Shown here: positions 8,992-18,061 of the stretch, one piece after another
Layout of the letters: every line of letters begins with the position of its first letter
Numbering within the stretch: the first letter of the stretch is position 1
Assembly (NCBI GenBank): GCA_903882665.1
Contig: CAIRXW010000021.1
Location: 1 to 64,000, forward strand
Source of the DNA: an uncultured Chlorobiaceae bacterium
Lineage (GTDB): Bacteria; Bacteroidota; Chlorobiia; Chlorobiales; Chlorobiaceae
Reading direction: 5' to 3'
DNA: 64,000 nucleotides
Notes under the pieces: model-generated
Seen by the model: only the letters and a program-made list of their open reading frames with translations
Databases searched by the model: none
Told to the model about the DNA's origin: nothing
Program-made: the position numbers and the translations under genes

Positions 8992-9138
8992 TTAACTTGC
9001 AGCCCTCATGCGTGTCGATGATCCGATGCTCTCGATGGTGGCAACCCGCCGTAAGGCTGAAAGACGATCAGGGGCAAGAGTGCCCAAAGAACGCGCGGCA
9101 CCTTTGAACTCGTCGATCTGAGCGATCAGGGTCAAGTC
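8992..9138 (-). pseudogene. remnant of a Fic-family protein (N-terminal part)
   Basis: On the minus strand, an open stretch of about 48 codons without a start reads QIDEFKGAARSLGTLAP, then RLSALRRVATIESIGSSTR, then stops shortly after. These blocks are strongly reminiscent of the N-terminal helices that precede the Fic domain in many bacterial Fic (AMP-transferase) proteins. The rest of the gene, including the HxFx(D/E)GNGR motif, is absent. It follows the ars operon and is probably a relic of a lost Fic gene. Confidence 0.55.
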
Positions 9139-9140
9139 GG

Positions 9141-9749
9141 CTAACCTTCTGCTGGAGCCTCAGGCTTTTCGGAAAGAGGCTCCGAAGGCTGCTGAAACTG
9201 CACCGGAGCTTCCGCGATTTTCCGAAAAAGCCTTATGTGGAAGAGATGCTGAGGCCAGTTCAGCAAAAATGTTGCAAGCGCCTCCCACACCGAAACCCAT
9301 GCCACAATGGTAAGACCTTCGGCAAAAACAGTATTGAGAAATGAGGGACTGCCGTCAACAACAAAGAGATGATTGACCCACAAAGAGATGCCGAGAATAA
9401 TAATGCCAATAACGAGAAGCGTTGCGGCGGTTCTCAGCATCTTGTTCATTGCTCCAAGTTCGAGTTCCCGCTGGTAGATAAAAAATTTATGGACACTGGT
9501 ACGCACCCGCTGCATGAACTCTTCAGAAGGATAACACTCAAACATAAAGCGGATCACAAAATCAACCCGTCCTATTTCACGCACACACTCTGTGAGATAA
9601 TAGGCCAGATCCTCATCAAGATCTTTTTTGTGGTATGGAGCTGTTTTGTCGAAGTCCTCATAGAGATCTTCAACACGCCTCGCGGCCACATCAACGATAA
9701 CAAGTCCATCAGCGGTACGTTCGTAGCGGTCAACTATTTTTTTTGGCAC
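9141..9749 (-). CDS. conserved two-TM membrane protein of unknown function
   Basis: A 202-residue protein not assigned to a named family. The first ~100 residues are soluble and charged (VARRVEDLYEDFDKTAPY, then a helical region). Two transmembrane segments follow, around 108-128 (TLLVIGIIILGISLWV) and 142-162 (GLTIVAWVSVWEALATFLL), and then a short basic stretch and a Pro/Glu/Ala-rich tail. The topology suggests a cytoplasmic domain anchored by a hairpin. The Fic remnant lies just downstream. Start as in the ORF track (GTG). Confidence 0.6.
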   Translation of the reverse strand: MPKKIVDRYERTADGLVIVDVAARRVEDLYEDFDKTAPYHKKDLDEDLAYYLTECVREIGRVDFVIRFMFECYPSEEFMQRVRTSVHKFFIYQRELELGAMNKMLRTAATLLVIGIIILGISLWVNHLFVVDGSPSFLNTVFAEGLTIVAWVSVWEALATFLLNWPQHLFHIRLFRKIAEAPVQFQQPSEPLSEKPEAPAEG

Positions 9750-10250
9750 TGGTAATAAATTAAATCCGCAAAATATCTGTAAATTTATTTAGAAAAAGTG
9801 GTTACAGATTTTTTATTTCTTGCTGGAAAACAGCCTCGTTTTTTGCTGATAATATTCATATTAATTTAAGTAAAAACACTTGATTTTTTTATAAAAACGT
9901 GAGTCAACCAGAGGCAAAAGCCTCCGATAGAGAGCTGGAAACTTTTGTCATTGAGTGAGATAAATTGTTTGGAGAGAGCGTTTTGGTGCCATGCTAACCT
10001 TTTTTTGAAGGGGAATTTTGCTTTGAGTTTCTGATAAAGTATCTTAACGATCTTTTGAAGATCATAATAATTAACGACAAGGCATGATCTTTTTTTGATA
10101 ATCCCGATAATTTGCTGAATTCAGAGAATTTATAGACTGGTGCGCTTCGATTTTTGTTATTCTGATTAACGTTCAAGGAGCTATTGTTGTCCCATAAAAA
10201 ACTAAAATTACATATATTCGAAAGTTTATCTAAAAATAAAATGAAAAGCC
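9750..10250. other. AT-rich intergenic region, no supported gene
   Basis: Five hundred AT-rich bases between the divergently arranged membrane protein gene and hss. A 60-codon minus-strand frame (9994-10176) is listed in the track but has no recognisable domain. The region presumably holds promoters for both flanking genes; I see no convincing sigma-70 pair, riboswitch or repeat. Confidence 0.4.
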
Positions 10251-11708
10251 GTGATTGATTTTAATAAAAAAATACTCATTATTGGATTTGGCTCAGTATC
10301 TCAATGTACCGTCCCTCTTCTTTTTAAACACATCAATGTCGATTATACTCATGTCACCATTATGGACTTTGAGGATATTCGTGAAAAAGTAGCACCGTGG
10401 ACAGCATTGGGCGTTACCTACATTAATCATCAAATAACACCGTATAATATAGCACAAACCCTTTCGACCTATGTTGCCGAGGGCGATTTGATCATAGATT
10501 TAGCGTGGAATATTGATTGTTGTGAAATTCTTCAATGGTGTCATGATCATGGTGTCCTCTATATGAACACCTCGGTAGAAGTGTGGGATCCTTATACCGG
10601 GGTTGAGACTCGGCATCCTGCCGAAAGAACACTCTACTGGCGGCACATGAACATCCGCCGCATGACTTCAAAGTGGCAAAATAAAGGTGTCACGGCAGTG
10701 CTGGAGCATGGTGCCAATCCCGGATTGATATCGCATTTTACCAAACAAGGGTTGCTTGATATTGCCGACGCAGTCATTGCCCGGAACAAGGTCGGCCCAG
10801 CTCAAGCCGAAATTATTAAAGAGCTTTCTGAAAAAAGAATTTTCAATGAGCTGGCAATGGCGCTTGGCGTCAAAGTGATTCATTGCTCTGAAAGAGATAC
10901 GCAAATTTCTGATGTTCCAAAACAGGTTGACGAGTTTGTCAATACCTGGAGTGTTGAGGGATTCCGGGAAGAGGGTATGACAACGGCTGAAATGGGTTGG
11001 GGAACCCATGAAAAAGAGCTTCCGGAATTTGCTTATACCCATCAGGATGGACCGAAAAACCAGATTTGTGTGGCCAAAATGGGGATGAATACCTGGGTGT
11101 GTTCCTGGGTGCCTGATTATGACATCCGTGGCATGGTAGTTCGCCATGGCGAGGCTTTTACGATTTCAGACTACCTTACGGTCTCCAAAGAGGGGCAGGC
11201 CATCTACCGTCCAACGGTCCATTACGCCTATTGTCCGAGTGATGCCGCGATTACCTCTCTGCATGAGTTGCGTGGTTATGATTACAGGCTTCAGTCCAAT
11301 TTCAGGATTATGAATGATGAGATCATCAAGGGTTCTGACATTCTTGGTGCATTACTGATGGGTCATGCCTTTAATTCCTGGTGGACAGGTTCCGATTTGA
11401 GCATAGAGCAATCCAGAGCGCTGGTACCTCATCAGAATGCTACCACATTGCAGGTGGCAATATCCGTGGTCGCAGCCTGTATGTGGATGATAGAAAATCC
11501 TGACAGGGGTGTTGTTGTACCAGATAATATCGACCATGAGTATATCCTTGGAATTGCAAAACCTTATCTTGGCAACTTCATCTCAAAAGATTCCGATTGG
11601 ACACCGTTAAAATACAATCCCAACTTTTTTGCAGGGTTTAATACACCTGATATTGATGAAACAGATCCCTGGCAGTTCAAGAATTTTCTTATTACCGATA
11701 ATGATTAA
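10251..11708 (+). CDS. hss: homospermidine synthase
   Basis: NAD-dependent enzyme that makes sym-homospermidine from two putrescines, a polyamine typical of several anaerobic and photosynthetic bacteria. The N-terminus shows a Rossmann motif (ILIIGFGSVSQC), followed by blocks such as NTSVEVWDPYTG and VLEHGANPGLISHFTK that are characteristic of bacterial homospermidine synthase. The length of 485 residues is normal. The start is a GTG at 10251; no in-frame ATG lies upstream. It is followed after 15 bases by a decarboxylase that can supply putrescine, so the two genes form a short biosynthetic operon. Confidence 0.93.
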   Translation: MIDFNKKILIIGFGSVSQCTVPLLFKHINVDYTHVTIMDFEDIREKVAPWTALGVTYINHQITPYNIAQTLSTYVAEGDLIIDLAWNIDCCEILQWCHDHGVLYMNTSVEVWDPYTGVETRHPAERTLYWRHMNIRRMTSKWQNKGVTAVLEHGANPGLISHFTKQGLLDIADAVIARNKVGPAQAEIIKELSEKRIFNELAMALGVKVIHCSERDTQISDVPKQVDEFVNTWSVEGFREEGMTTAEMGWGTHEKELPEFAYTHQDGPKNQICVAKMGMNTWVCSWVPDYDIRGMVVRHGEAFTISDYLTVSKEGQAIYRPTVHYAYCPSDAAITSLHELRGYDYRLQSNFRIMNDEIIKGSDILGALLMGHAFNSWWTGSDLSIEQSRALVPHQNATTLQVAISVVAACMWMIENPDRGVVVPDNIDHEYILGIAKPYLGNFISKDSDWTPLKYNPNFFAGFNTPDIDETDPWQFKNFLITDND

Positions 11709-11723
11709 AACAGGAGACATTTA

Positions 11724-12863
11724 ATGGAAGCTCAATATTTGAAACAATTGGCATTAGAGCATGGCACACCGTTGTTTGTGGTAGACCACGAAGTATTGCG
11801 CGCCAATTACCGCGAGTTCAAGCAGCATCTTCCAAGGGTTCAGGCCTATTTCGCTGTAAAAGCCAACTCAGCCAAAGAAATAGTTAAAACCTTCTATGAC
11901 GCAGGTGCCAGCTTTGATGTTGCATCAATGCCCGAGTTTCTTACTGTCTACGAAAACATTAAAAGCCTGACGCCCGAAGAGCAACAGGATTTTATTTGGG
12001 ATAAGATCATTTATGCGAATCCGATAAAGCCAATACCGACCCTGAAGGAGCTCGACTGTTACAAGCCGCTGGTCACGTTTGATAATGAAGATGAAATAGC
12101 GAAAATCGCCACCTACGCCCCGAACACGGGTCTTGTTTTACGAATAAAAGTTCCTAATACCGGTGCGATGGTAGAGCTCTCTTCCAAATTTGGTGCAGAC
12201 CCAGGAGAGGCTGTTGATCTTATAGACAAAGCTTTCAAGAAAGGGCTGGTGGTCGAAGGTTTAAGCTTCCATGTCGGCAGCCAGTGCACAAATTTCCAGA
12301 ATTATGTTCAAGCCCTTAATCTGGCCTCCAATATCTTCAAGGAGTCGTGGGAAAGAGGGTATAAGGAGGTAAAAATTCTTGATATTGGCGGTGGTTTTCC
12401 CGCTCCCTACGACAACAGTGTCAAGCCTTTTGCCGAGCTTGCCGTCATGCTCAATTCCGAATTTGACCGACTCTTTCCGCCCGACATTGAAATCATAGCA
12501 GAACCCGGAAGATTTTTAGTGGCAACTGCTGCCTGGGTCGTGATGGAGATTATTGGTACCGCCTATCGTGACGGCAAAAGATGTTATTACGTCAATGACG
12601 GTGTATATCACACCTTTTCAGGGATTATCTTTGATCACTGCGAGTATCCTTTAAAATCTTTCAAAGAGGGCAATGAGAAGATGTGTGCGGTGTATGGACC
12701 TACCTGTGATGCTCTCGACACGATTACTATGGCCAACCTCTTGCCCGTAGATCTTGCGATAGGGGATTTGCTCTACAGTGAAAATATTGGAGCCTACAGT
12801 CACGCGTCATCGACTTTCTTTAATGGTTTTCCGCCTGCAAAGGTTTTGCATATAAATAGATAG
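11724..12863 (+). CDS. fold-III PLP decarboxylase, probably ornithine decarboxylase
   Basis: Alanine-racemase-fold PLP decarboxylase. The PLP lysine lies in AYFAVKANS (Lys46), followed by HVGSQC, ILDIGGGFP, EPGRFLVA and the catalytic-cysteine block GPTCDALDT. This set matches eukaryote-like ornithine/lysine decarboxylases rather than diaminopimelate decarboxylase (compare lysA at 53.4 kb). Its position directly after homospermidine synthase suggests it makes the putrescine used there. Ornithine versus lysine preference cannot be settled by reading alone. Confidence 0.88.
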   Translation: MEAQYLKQLALEHGTPLFVVDHEVLRANYREFKQHLPRVQAYFAVKANSAKEIVKTFYDAGASFDVASMPEFLTVYENIKSLTPEEQQDFIWDKIIYANPIKPIPTLKELDCYKPLVTFDNEDEIAKIATYAPNTGLVLRIKVPNTGAMVELSSKFGADPGEAVDLIDKAFKKGLVVEGLSFHVGSQCTNFQNYVQALNLASNIFKESWERGYKEVKILDIGGGFPAPYDNSVKPFAELAVMLNSEFDRLFPPDIEIIAEPGRFLVATAAWVVMEIIGTAYRDGKRCYYVNDGVYHTFSGIIFDHCEYPLKSFKEGNEKMCAVYGPTCDALDTITMANLLPVDLAIGDLLYSENIGAYSHASSTFFNGFPPAKVLHINR

Positions 12864-12872
12864 CACCAACGG

Positions 12873-12914
12873 GCATGTTACGACATGCAGGGGGCACGCC
12901 GCGGCGTGCCCCCT
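12873..12914. terminator. tandem hairpins with a 26-base perfect palindrome
   Basis: Two adjacent stem-loops lie 10 bases after the decarboxylase stop. The first is GCATGT-tacg-ACATGC. It is followed at once by AGGGGGCACGCCG and its exact reverse complement (12889-12914), a perfect 26-base palindrome. There is no U-run behind it, so it may be a transcript-end stabiliser or a dispersed palindromic repeat rather than a classical terminator. Confidence 0.55.
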
Positions 12915-13303
12915 CGCTATCCATCCTTGTCTTGCAATATTACAATCAATCAATTCTACAATCAGTCAATCTGACTTTTGAATAAGAAGGCCGCGCTTGC
13001 GCATCCCAAGGATGAAACGGAGCGAGAAGTATCCCACGATACTTCTGCGCTTGCTTGAAAAATTCGGATATCCCCCGTCATCAATTCCAAAGGGCGAGTA
13101 GTCTTTTCTGACAGACGTTTTCACGGCGCTGTTGTTGTTACTGATTTGATAATTGAAGGGGATTGCGGCAATTCACAGGTGCCTGCTCGGAAATGGATTG
13201 CCGACAACCTCTCCGCCCGTGACGTTTTTTTTTGAACTTTATCCGTACATTGAAGCTGCTTTATTGGGCAACAATCACGACCTTGGTTTAAAAGAAAAGA
13301 ACA
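12915..13303. other. remnant-rich junction at the left edge of the defence island
   Basis: No intact gene. It holds a 9-base inverted repeat (AGAAGTATC-ccac-GATACTTCT, 13025-13046), then a truncated copy of the 5.7-kb FAD-like gene (13041-13148). That copy continues in frame into about 30 unrelated codons ending at a run of nine T. After the T-run a different frame reads ELYPYIEAALLGNNHDLGL before a stop. These look like pieces of several broken genes. Confidence 0.5.
13041..13148 (+). pseudogene. truncated copy of the small FAD-like gene at 5743
   Basis: Bases 13041-13148 closely match about 5883-5994 inside the 86-residue gene: both contain cttctgcgcttgct, tcaattccaaagggcg, ctgacagacg and gctgttgttgttactgattt. 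The copy has lost 5 bases (cccatatcgtta versus cccgtca), shifting the frame, and it lacks the first half. It starts exactly at one arm of a 9-base inverted repeat, so that hairpin may mark the breakpoint. Confidence 0.75.
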
Positions 13304-13582
13304 TTGATTGATGAGCCTGAGCTTGGTTTGCACCCTTTTGCAATTCACCTTTTAGCCGCAATGCTTCGTTCCGTCTCTAAGCGGCGACAGTTGATTGTCT
13401 CTACGCAGTCCACAGATCTTTTGAACGAGTTTGATGCTGAGGATGTTGTTGTTGCTGATCGGACAGAAGGTTTTACCTGCCTGCACCGTCTGGACTCGCA
13501 GGCTCTGAAAAATTGGCTTGATGCATATTCTCTCGGAGAGCTATGGCAGAAAAACATACTTGGCGGGAGGCCATCACGATGA
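13304..13582 (+). pseudogene. C-terminal tail of an OLD/RloA-like AAA ATPase
   Basis: Ninety-two codons encode only the end of a SMC/OLD-type ATPase: Walker B plus D-loop (LIDEPELGLHP), then the switch strand LIVSTQSTDLLNEF and a short C-terminal tail. Walker A and the rest are missing upstream, where the frame runs into unrelated sequence. The 3' end overlaps an ATG by four bases (ATGA), the arrangement seen for ATPase/DUF4276 pairs, including the intact pair at 21.1-22.8 kb. Interpreted as the tail of a deleted defence gene. Confidence 0.75.
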
Positions 13583-13614
13583 GCCGGGTTCATGTTTTTT
13601 GCGCCTGTGTTTGA
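13579..13614 (+). pseudogene. N-terminal stub of a DUF4276-like gene
   Basis: The ATG overlapping the stop of the ATPase tail opens a frame MSRVHVFCACV and then stop. DUF4276 proteins commonly begin with a short strand of this kind followed by VEGQTEE. The reading frame breaks right after the first strand, so only the beginning of the partner gene survives. The call rests on eleven residues plus gene order and is therefore tentative. Confidence 0.4.
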
Positions 13615-13738
13615 GGCATGGATTAAAAGAATTGAGGCTTTAACCTCTTGAGAATAAAAAACACTTCAATTGGGAACCCGATTTTGGGGTTTGTAGTGTC
13701 AATTTTGTTTATCTTTGCGTCCGTGCTGAGGTACCACC

Positions 13739-15136
13739 ATGAAACTTGCTACAATCGACATCACCTACTTCCGCTGCTTTGAGTCACTTGCGATCAAGCT
13801 TCACCCCGACATCAATGTTTTTGTTGGTGCCAATGGTGCAGGCAAAAGCAGCATTCTTGATGCCATCGCCATTGCACTGTACGAACTCGTCGCCGCAAAT
13901 GGTGGGGGAGGCAAGAGCCAGCGAAAAATGCAGGGGGCTGCACTTCAGGCTACGGATATTGCCATCACTCCCTCAATTGGAGAGTCTTTTGCCGGGCGCA
14001 AGCAATTCGTACAGATCAGTGCAGGGGTAACGGATTACTATCCAATCGAAGATTTCACAGGAAAAACACCTGACGGACAGAACGTACTGCTGGAGTGGAC
14101 AGATCACATTGTTTATAGTATTCCAGCCACGTTCATTTACGACACCAGCGCTTCGGAAAGAGTCTCAGAACTTCACTATTATATAACGCTCCTTTGGGAA
14201 GAAATCGTCAAAAGTCCGCAAGCATTGATTCCTTTGCCCGTTGTAGCCTACTACCGTGCTACTCGGAGGATGGAGGGAATGCCTGAACTTGGAGATATCT
14301 TTAAACTCGACCTTGCCAGAGACAAGGCATTCGTCAGTGCTCTCAATGCGGCTGCAAATTTTACTGCCATGTGCCAGTGGTTCTACTTGCGTGAGAACGC
14401 CGAACTCCGTGCCCATGTAAACGTCCAGAATGGCGACAGCACGGAGTTTGCTGACTTGCGTGCTGTACGAGAGGCATTGAAACTTACCATTGATGGACTG
14501 GAGCGTATTTACTTTGATGGCAGTCCACCACGACTGATGGTTGAAATCAGGGAGTTCGATGGCACTTTGCGTGCATTTGAGCTGGCGCAACTGAGCGACA
14601 GTTATCGTAACTTGCTTGCGCTGGTACTCGACTTCGCCCGTCGACTTGCTCAGGCCAATCCAAACTGGCCAAACCCGCTTGAAGCGCCGGGCATTTTACT
14701 TATTGACGAAATCGAACAGCACCTTCATCCTTGCTGGCAGCAAAAGATCATTCCCGCTCTTCGTGCAGCTTTCCCGAACACCCAGCTCATTGTTTCAACG
14801 CACAGCCCGGCGGTGCTCACCACAGTACGCCGCGAACATATCAAACTGCTTGGCGCCGACCATCAGTTTGAGCAGATCCTGGAAGATGTAGGTACCTACG
14901 GGGCGGACAACTCCCGCGTTCTGGCTGAGGTGTTTGGTACTTATCCTCGACCTCAAAATATTGATACAGTCCAACAATTAGCTGAATACTGGCAGGCGGT
15001 GGAAGCTCAAGAACACGATACCGATCAAGCAAAAGCTCTACGTCAAGAGCTTGAATCAGCATTGGGCACAAGCGATCCCGATCTTCTTCGCGCCGATCTT
15101 CGGATAAAACAGTTACAATTTTTGAAGCAACGATGA
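13739..15136 (+). CDS. AAA family ATPase of the SMC/RecF-like (AAA_23) type
   Basis: A 465-residue ATPase. Walker A is GANGAGKSS at 30-38, followed by a long middle region, a Q/signature area (AQLSDSYRNLLALVLD), Walker B ILLIDEIEQHLHP and the H-loop strand LIVSTHSPAVL. Such proteins act as ATP-driven sensors or motors in defence systems such as Septu PtuA or retron-associated ATPases, usually with a nuclease partner. The C-terminal region (QELESALGTSDPDLL) is of the kind found in these. No HNH partner is visible downstream. A gaggt ribosome-binding site precedes the ATG. A gap of 156 bases separates it from the DUF499 operon, so it may be a separate unit. Confidence 0.8.
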   Translation: MKLATIDITYFRCFESLAIKLHPDINVFVGANGAGKSSILDAIAIALYELVAANGGGGKSQRKMQGAALQATDIAITPSIGESFAGRKQFVQISAGVTDYYPIEDFTGKTPDGQNVLLEWTDHIVYSIPATFIYDTSASERVSELHYYITLLWEEIVKSPQALIPLPVVAYYRATRRMEGMPELGDIFKLDLARDKAFVSALNAAANFTAMCQWFYLRENAELRAHVNVQNGDSTEFADLRAVREALKLTIDGLERIYFDGSPPRLMVEIREFDGTLRAFELAQLSDSYRNLLALVLDFARRLAQANPNWPNPLEAPGILLIDEIEQHLHPCWQQKIIPALRAAFPNTQLIVSTHSPAVLTTVRREHIKLLGADHQFEQILEDVGTYGADNSRVLAEVFGTYPRPQNIDTVQQLAEYWQAVEAQEHDTDQAKALRQELESALGTSDPDLLRADLRIKQLQFLKQR

Positions 15137-15292
15137 AATAAATCCAAGAGAAATATCGACTTAAATCAGACGAAATCATTTATATAAGCGCAATAGATTT
15201 GTATATTTAGAGCTATTTGATTTGAGTTGCTGACTTTTTTCAACTGTTGGCTTCACAGGTGTACAGCTTTTTTATTTTTATACTATACAAGA

Positions 15293-18061
15293 ATGCCGGG
15301 ATTACAACTGAGGGATGAATTTCTCGGGGCACACATGCCCGGCACAGCTATTGCACTGCGAACCAGCGATAACAAGGGCGCTGCCCAGAAGTCTGCTGAT
15401 TCTATTTTGTCGATCACCTACCCGACCTCCGATATCCAGACAGCCCTGAAGGCGATCAGTGTGAAAAACAGTGGGCGTCCCATCGTTGTTATGGGTGGTC
15501 GAGGGCGCGGAAAGTCACACATCATGGCGGTGATGCATCATGCCCTTCACTCTCCTCAAGTGGTGGAATCATGGCTCAAAGAGTGGGGTGCGAAGCTCGG
15601 CAATGATGAGCTAAGCAAGCTGGAACTGCTCAAGGGCTACTTCCCTATTTCCGAGCCTGTGCAAAATCAGGAATATCCGCGTCTCTGGGATCTTGTGTTT
15701 GAGCGTCATCCAAAAGGGGAGTATTACCGAGGCCATTTTGAGAGCATGTCTTCAACATTTCCGCCTCGCACTCTTCTGGAGAAGATGTTTGAAGAGCAGC
15801 CCATTGCTTTAATCCTTGATGAATTTCAGACATGGTATACCGGCCTGCCTGACAAAGATCCTAAAACAGGTCTTTTGCTCAAGCAATACGCCTACAACTT
15901 TGTGCAGATTATCTCTGAAATTGCTGCCGATCGCCCGGAGCTACTGATTTTTGTGATTTCGGTGCTCAATAATGATAATGAAGCCTTTAAGCAGGTGCAT
16001 CGGCAATCGCCTGTTATCATTGATTTTCGTGGCCCCTCAGCCCGGCAGGATCGCCAGAAACTTCTTTTGCACCGGCTCTTTGAAAACAGGCGCAATATTC
16101 AGCATGCAGATATTATCACAACTGCCGGCATCTACTCGACCGAGCGGTTTCGTTTGCTCTATGCCAACAAGTCCGAAGCTGAAAAGGAGCGGATTCAAAA
16201 CGAGGTCTTTACCTGCTGGCCCTTCACTCCGGAGCTGCTTGATCTGCTTGAAGACCACATTCTGCTCTCTTCGGCAGCACAAGAGACAAGGGATCTCATT
16301 CGGATTCTTGCCCAGGTGTTTCGCAGTCGCGGTGCGCTTGTGCCTGTCATTACTCCCGCCGATTTTTTTGTTGATGGTGAGTCAGACGAAGTGCAGACGC
16401 TGGTCGATTCCATAGCAGTTCAGGCAGGTCAGGAAAAACTCCGCCAGATAGCCCAGCGGAATCTTTTTGCGGTGCGTGATTCCGGCTCAACGGTTCCCCA
16501 TGTTCGTGAGCTGGTTAGCTCTCTCTGGATGCGCTCCATCTCCCAAGGAAAGAGTGCGGGTGGAACCCCGGCTGAGTTGCATCTTGATATTACCCGTGAA
16601 GCTTGTATCGACAACAACTCCTTTCAGGCTGAATTAGCCTTGCTTATCGAGAACAGTGTCAATATTCATGGTGACGAGGTGCCTGGCGGGCCACTCTGGT
16701 TTGGCATCAACGAGAACCCGCGTGCGAAGGTTCGGGCTTGTGCCAAAAATGACCGGCTCTGGCAATGCAGTGCTGCGCAAACGAGCGGGACGACGCTCTA
16801 CCCTGGTCAGGATATGCAGTGGATTCGAAAATATTTGCGATATGAGCTTGCTGGACAGGATATCCGGGAGAACGTATCCCGAATCATTGTTCTTGCCCAG
16901 AACTGGCGCGATGACCCCTGGAGTGAGCTGGAAGAAGCAGACAATCCTGCAAAATGGGATCGTCCGGTGCTTCTGGTCATTCCGGACAACATAGAGAGTG
17001 GTGAAGTGAATGCAACACTGGGCCCCTGGCTGGCAAAGCACGTCCAGAAAAGGCGTAACACCATTCGTTTTTTACTTCCAGCCGTTGATATGCCGGGCCT
17101 CTACAATGATAAAGAGCTTCTCTACTCGGCCCGGTGCAGCTATCTCTCTTCTCGTGAAGGATGGGGTTCTGACCCAGTATATTTCTCTTTGCACCAGGAT
17201 TTTAACCGACCGTTCCGCACCTTATTGAAGTCCTGTTACAATCGGCTTGCCCTTTTGCGGCAATGGAATTTTCAGCAACCGCAGCGCTGCCTCTTTGACC
17301 TTGAAAAAATAGCCGCACAAGGCGGGGAGATTCCGCCTGCTGTTGAGGCAAAGATTCTCTCTGACCTTTTCGACAAGAGCGAATTCCGCTCTTTTGTGCT
17401 GCAACGCGCAAAAGAGTCCGACTTTATGAGCTCTCTGCTTGACGACCTGATTGAGCCACCTCCACCTAACTCCGGAGAGGCAATTCCTTTCCTTGGAGAG
17501 ACAAAAATCAACGAGTTGGTGCTGGAGCTTGTCGCCGAAGGGGCCATTGTCCTCAATGTCAACGGAGAATGGATAAGGCGGCGCGACGAAGAGGACTCTG
17601 ACCAGGCTGCATTACGTTATATCCAGTCCAGAGCATTTCGCACCGGTCAGGAGTTACGCCAGATTCAGCTTGCCCTGCCTGGAGCCGCTGGTGGCGGAAC
17701 AGTCACCGCTCCGAATCCTCCCCCGGTTGTTCAGCCAGTGAGCAACGTGAATACTCCCTACTTACCATCACCTCCTTCTGGTGGAGGTATCGTAAGTGGT
17801 CTTGATGACAAGAGCGCCATCACCCAGCCAATACCCCGCCCAACGGCAAAAACCTGTAAATCCGCCGAACCAGCAACGGGAATCAACCTCTCGGGCTGTT
17901 TCGAATCATGGGGAGTCTCTTCCAGTCAATCCATTGAAACTGCACGCATCGAATTTTCTGGCCTTACCTCTCAGCAGATCAAGCAGATTCTGCAACGCAT
18001 ACCATCCTCATTCAAAGCGACACTCGATATCACCTGGCGCGATGGAGGCGATCAATCATGA
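15293..18061 (+). CDS. DUF499 P-loop ATPase (BrxC/PglY-like)
   Basis: A 922-residue ATPase with a DUF499 character: LRDEFLGAHMPGTAI at the start, Walker A GGRGRGKSH at 69-77 and Walker B LILDEFQTW at 173-181. A long helical region follows, then a proline-rich linker (APNPPPVVQPVS) before a C-terminal domain. DUF499 proteins are the BrxC/PglY-type ATPases of BREX and related methylase-linked defence loci. The track ORF begins at TTG 15227; the ATG at 15293 fits the family start. The stop overlaps the next start (ATGA), so the chimera downstream is translationally coupled. Confidence 0.85.
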   Translation: MPGLQLRDEFLGAHMPGTAIALRTSDNKGAAQKSADSILSITYPTSDIQTALKAISVKNSGRPIVVMGGRGRGKSHIMAVMHHALHSPQVVESWLKEWGAKLGNDELSKLELLKGYFPISEPVQNQEYPRLWDLVFERHPKGEYYRGHFESMSSTFPPRTLLEKMFEEQPIALILDEFQTWYTGLPDKDPKTGLLLKQYAYNFVQIISEIAADRPELLIFVISVLNNDNEAFKQVHRQSPVIIDFRGPSARQDRQKLLLHRLFENRRNIQHADIITTAGIYSTERFRLLYANKSEAEKERIQNEVFTCWPFTPELLDLLEDHILLSSAAQETRDLIRILAQVFRSRGALVPVITPADFFVDGESDEVQTLVDSIAVQAGQEKLRQIAQRNLFAVRDSGSTVPHVRELVSSLWMRSISQGKSAGGTPAELHLDITREACIDNNSFQAELALLIENSVNIHGDEVPGGPLWFGINENPRAKVRACAKNDRLWQCSAAQTSGTTLYPGQDMQWIRKYLRYELAGQDIRENVSRIIVLAQNWRDDPWSELEEADNPAKWDRPVLLVIPDNIESGEVNATLGPWLAKHVQKRRNTIRFLLPAVDMPGLYNDKELLYSARCSYLSSREGWGSDPVYFSLHQDFNRPFRTLLKSCYNRLALLRQWNFQQPQRCLFDLEKIAAQGGEIPPAVEAKILSDLFDKSEFRSFVLQRAKESDFMSSLLDDLIEPPPPNSGEAIPFLGETKINELVLELVAEGAIVLNVNGEWIRRRDEEDSDQAALRYIQSRAFRTGQELRQIQLALPGAAGGGTVTAPNPPPVVQPVSNVNTPYLPSPPSGGGIVSGLDDKSAITQPIPRPTAKTCKSAEPATGINLSGCFESWGVSSSQSIETARIEFSGLTSQQIKQILQRIPSSFKATLDITWRDGGDQS

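Noticed and set aside
9994-10176. 60-codon minus-strand ORF upstream of hss
   Set aside because: No ribosome-binding site or recognised domain; composition is that of AT-rich intergenic DNA.
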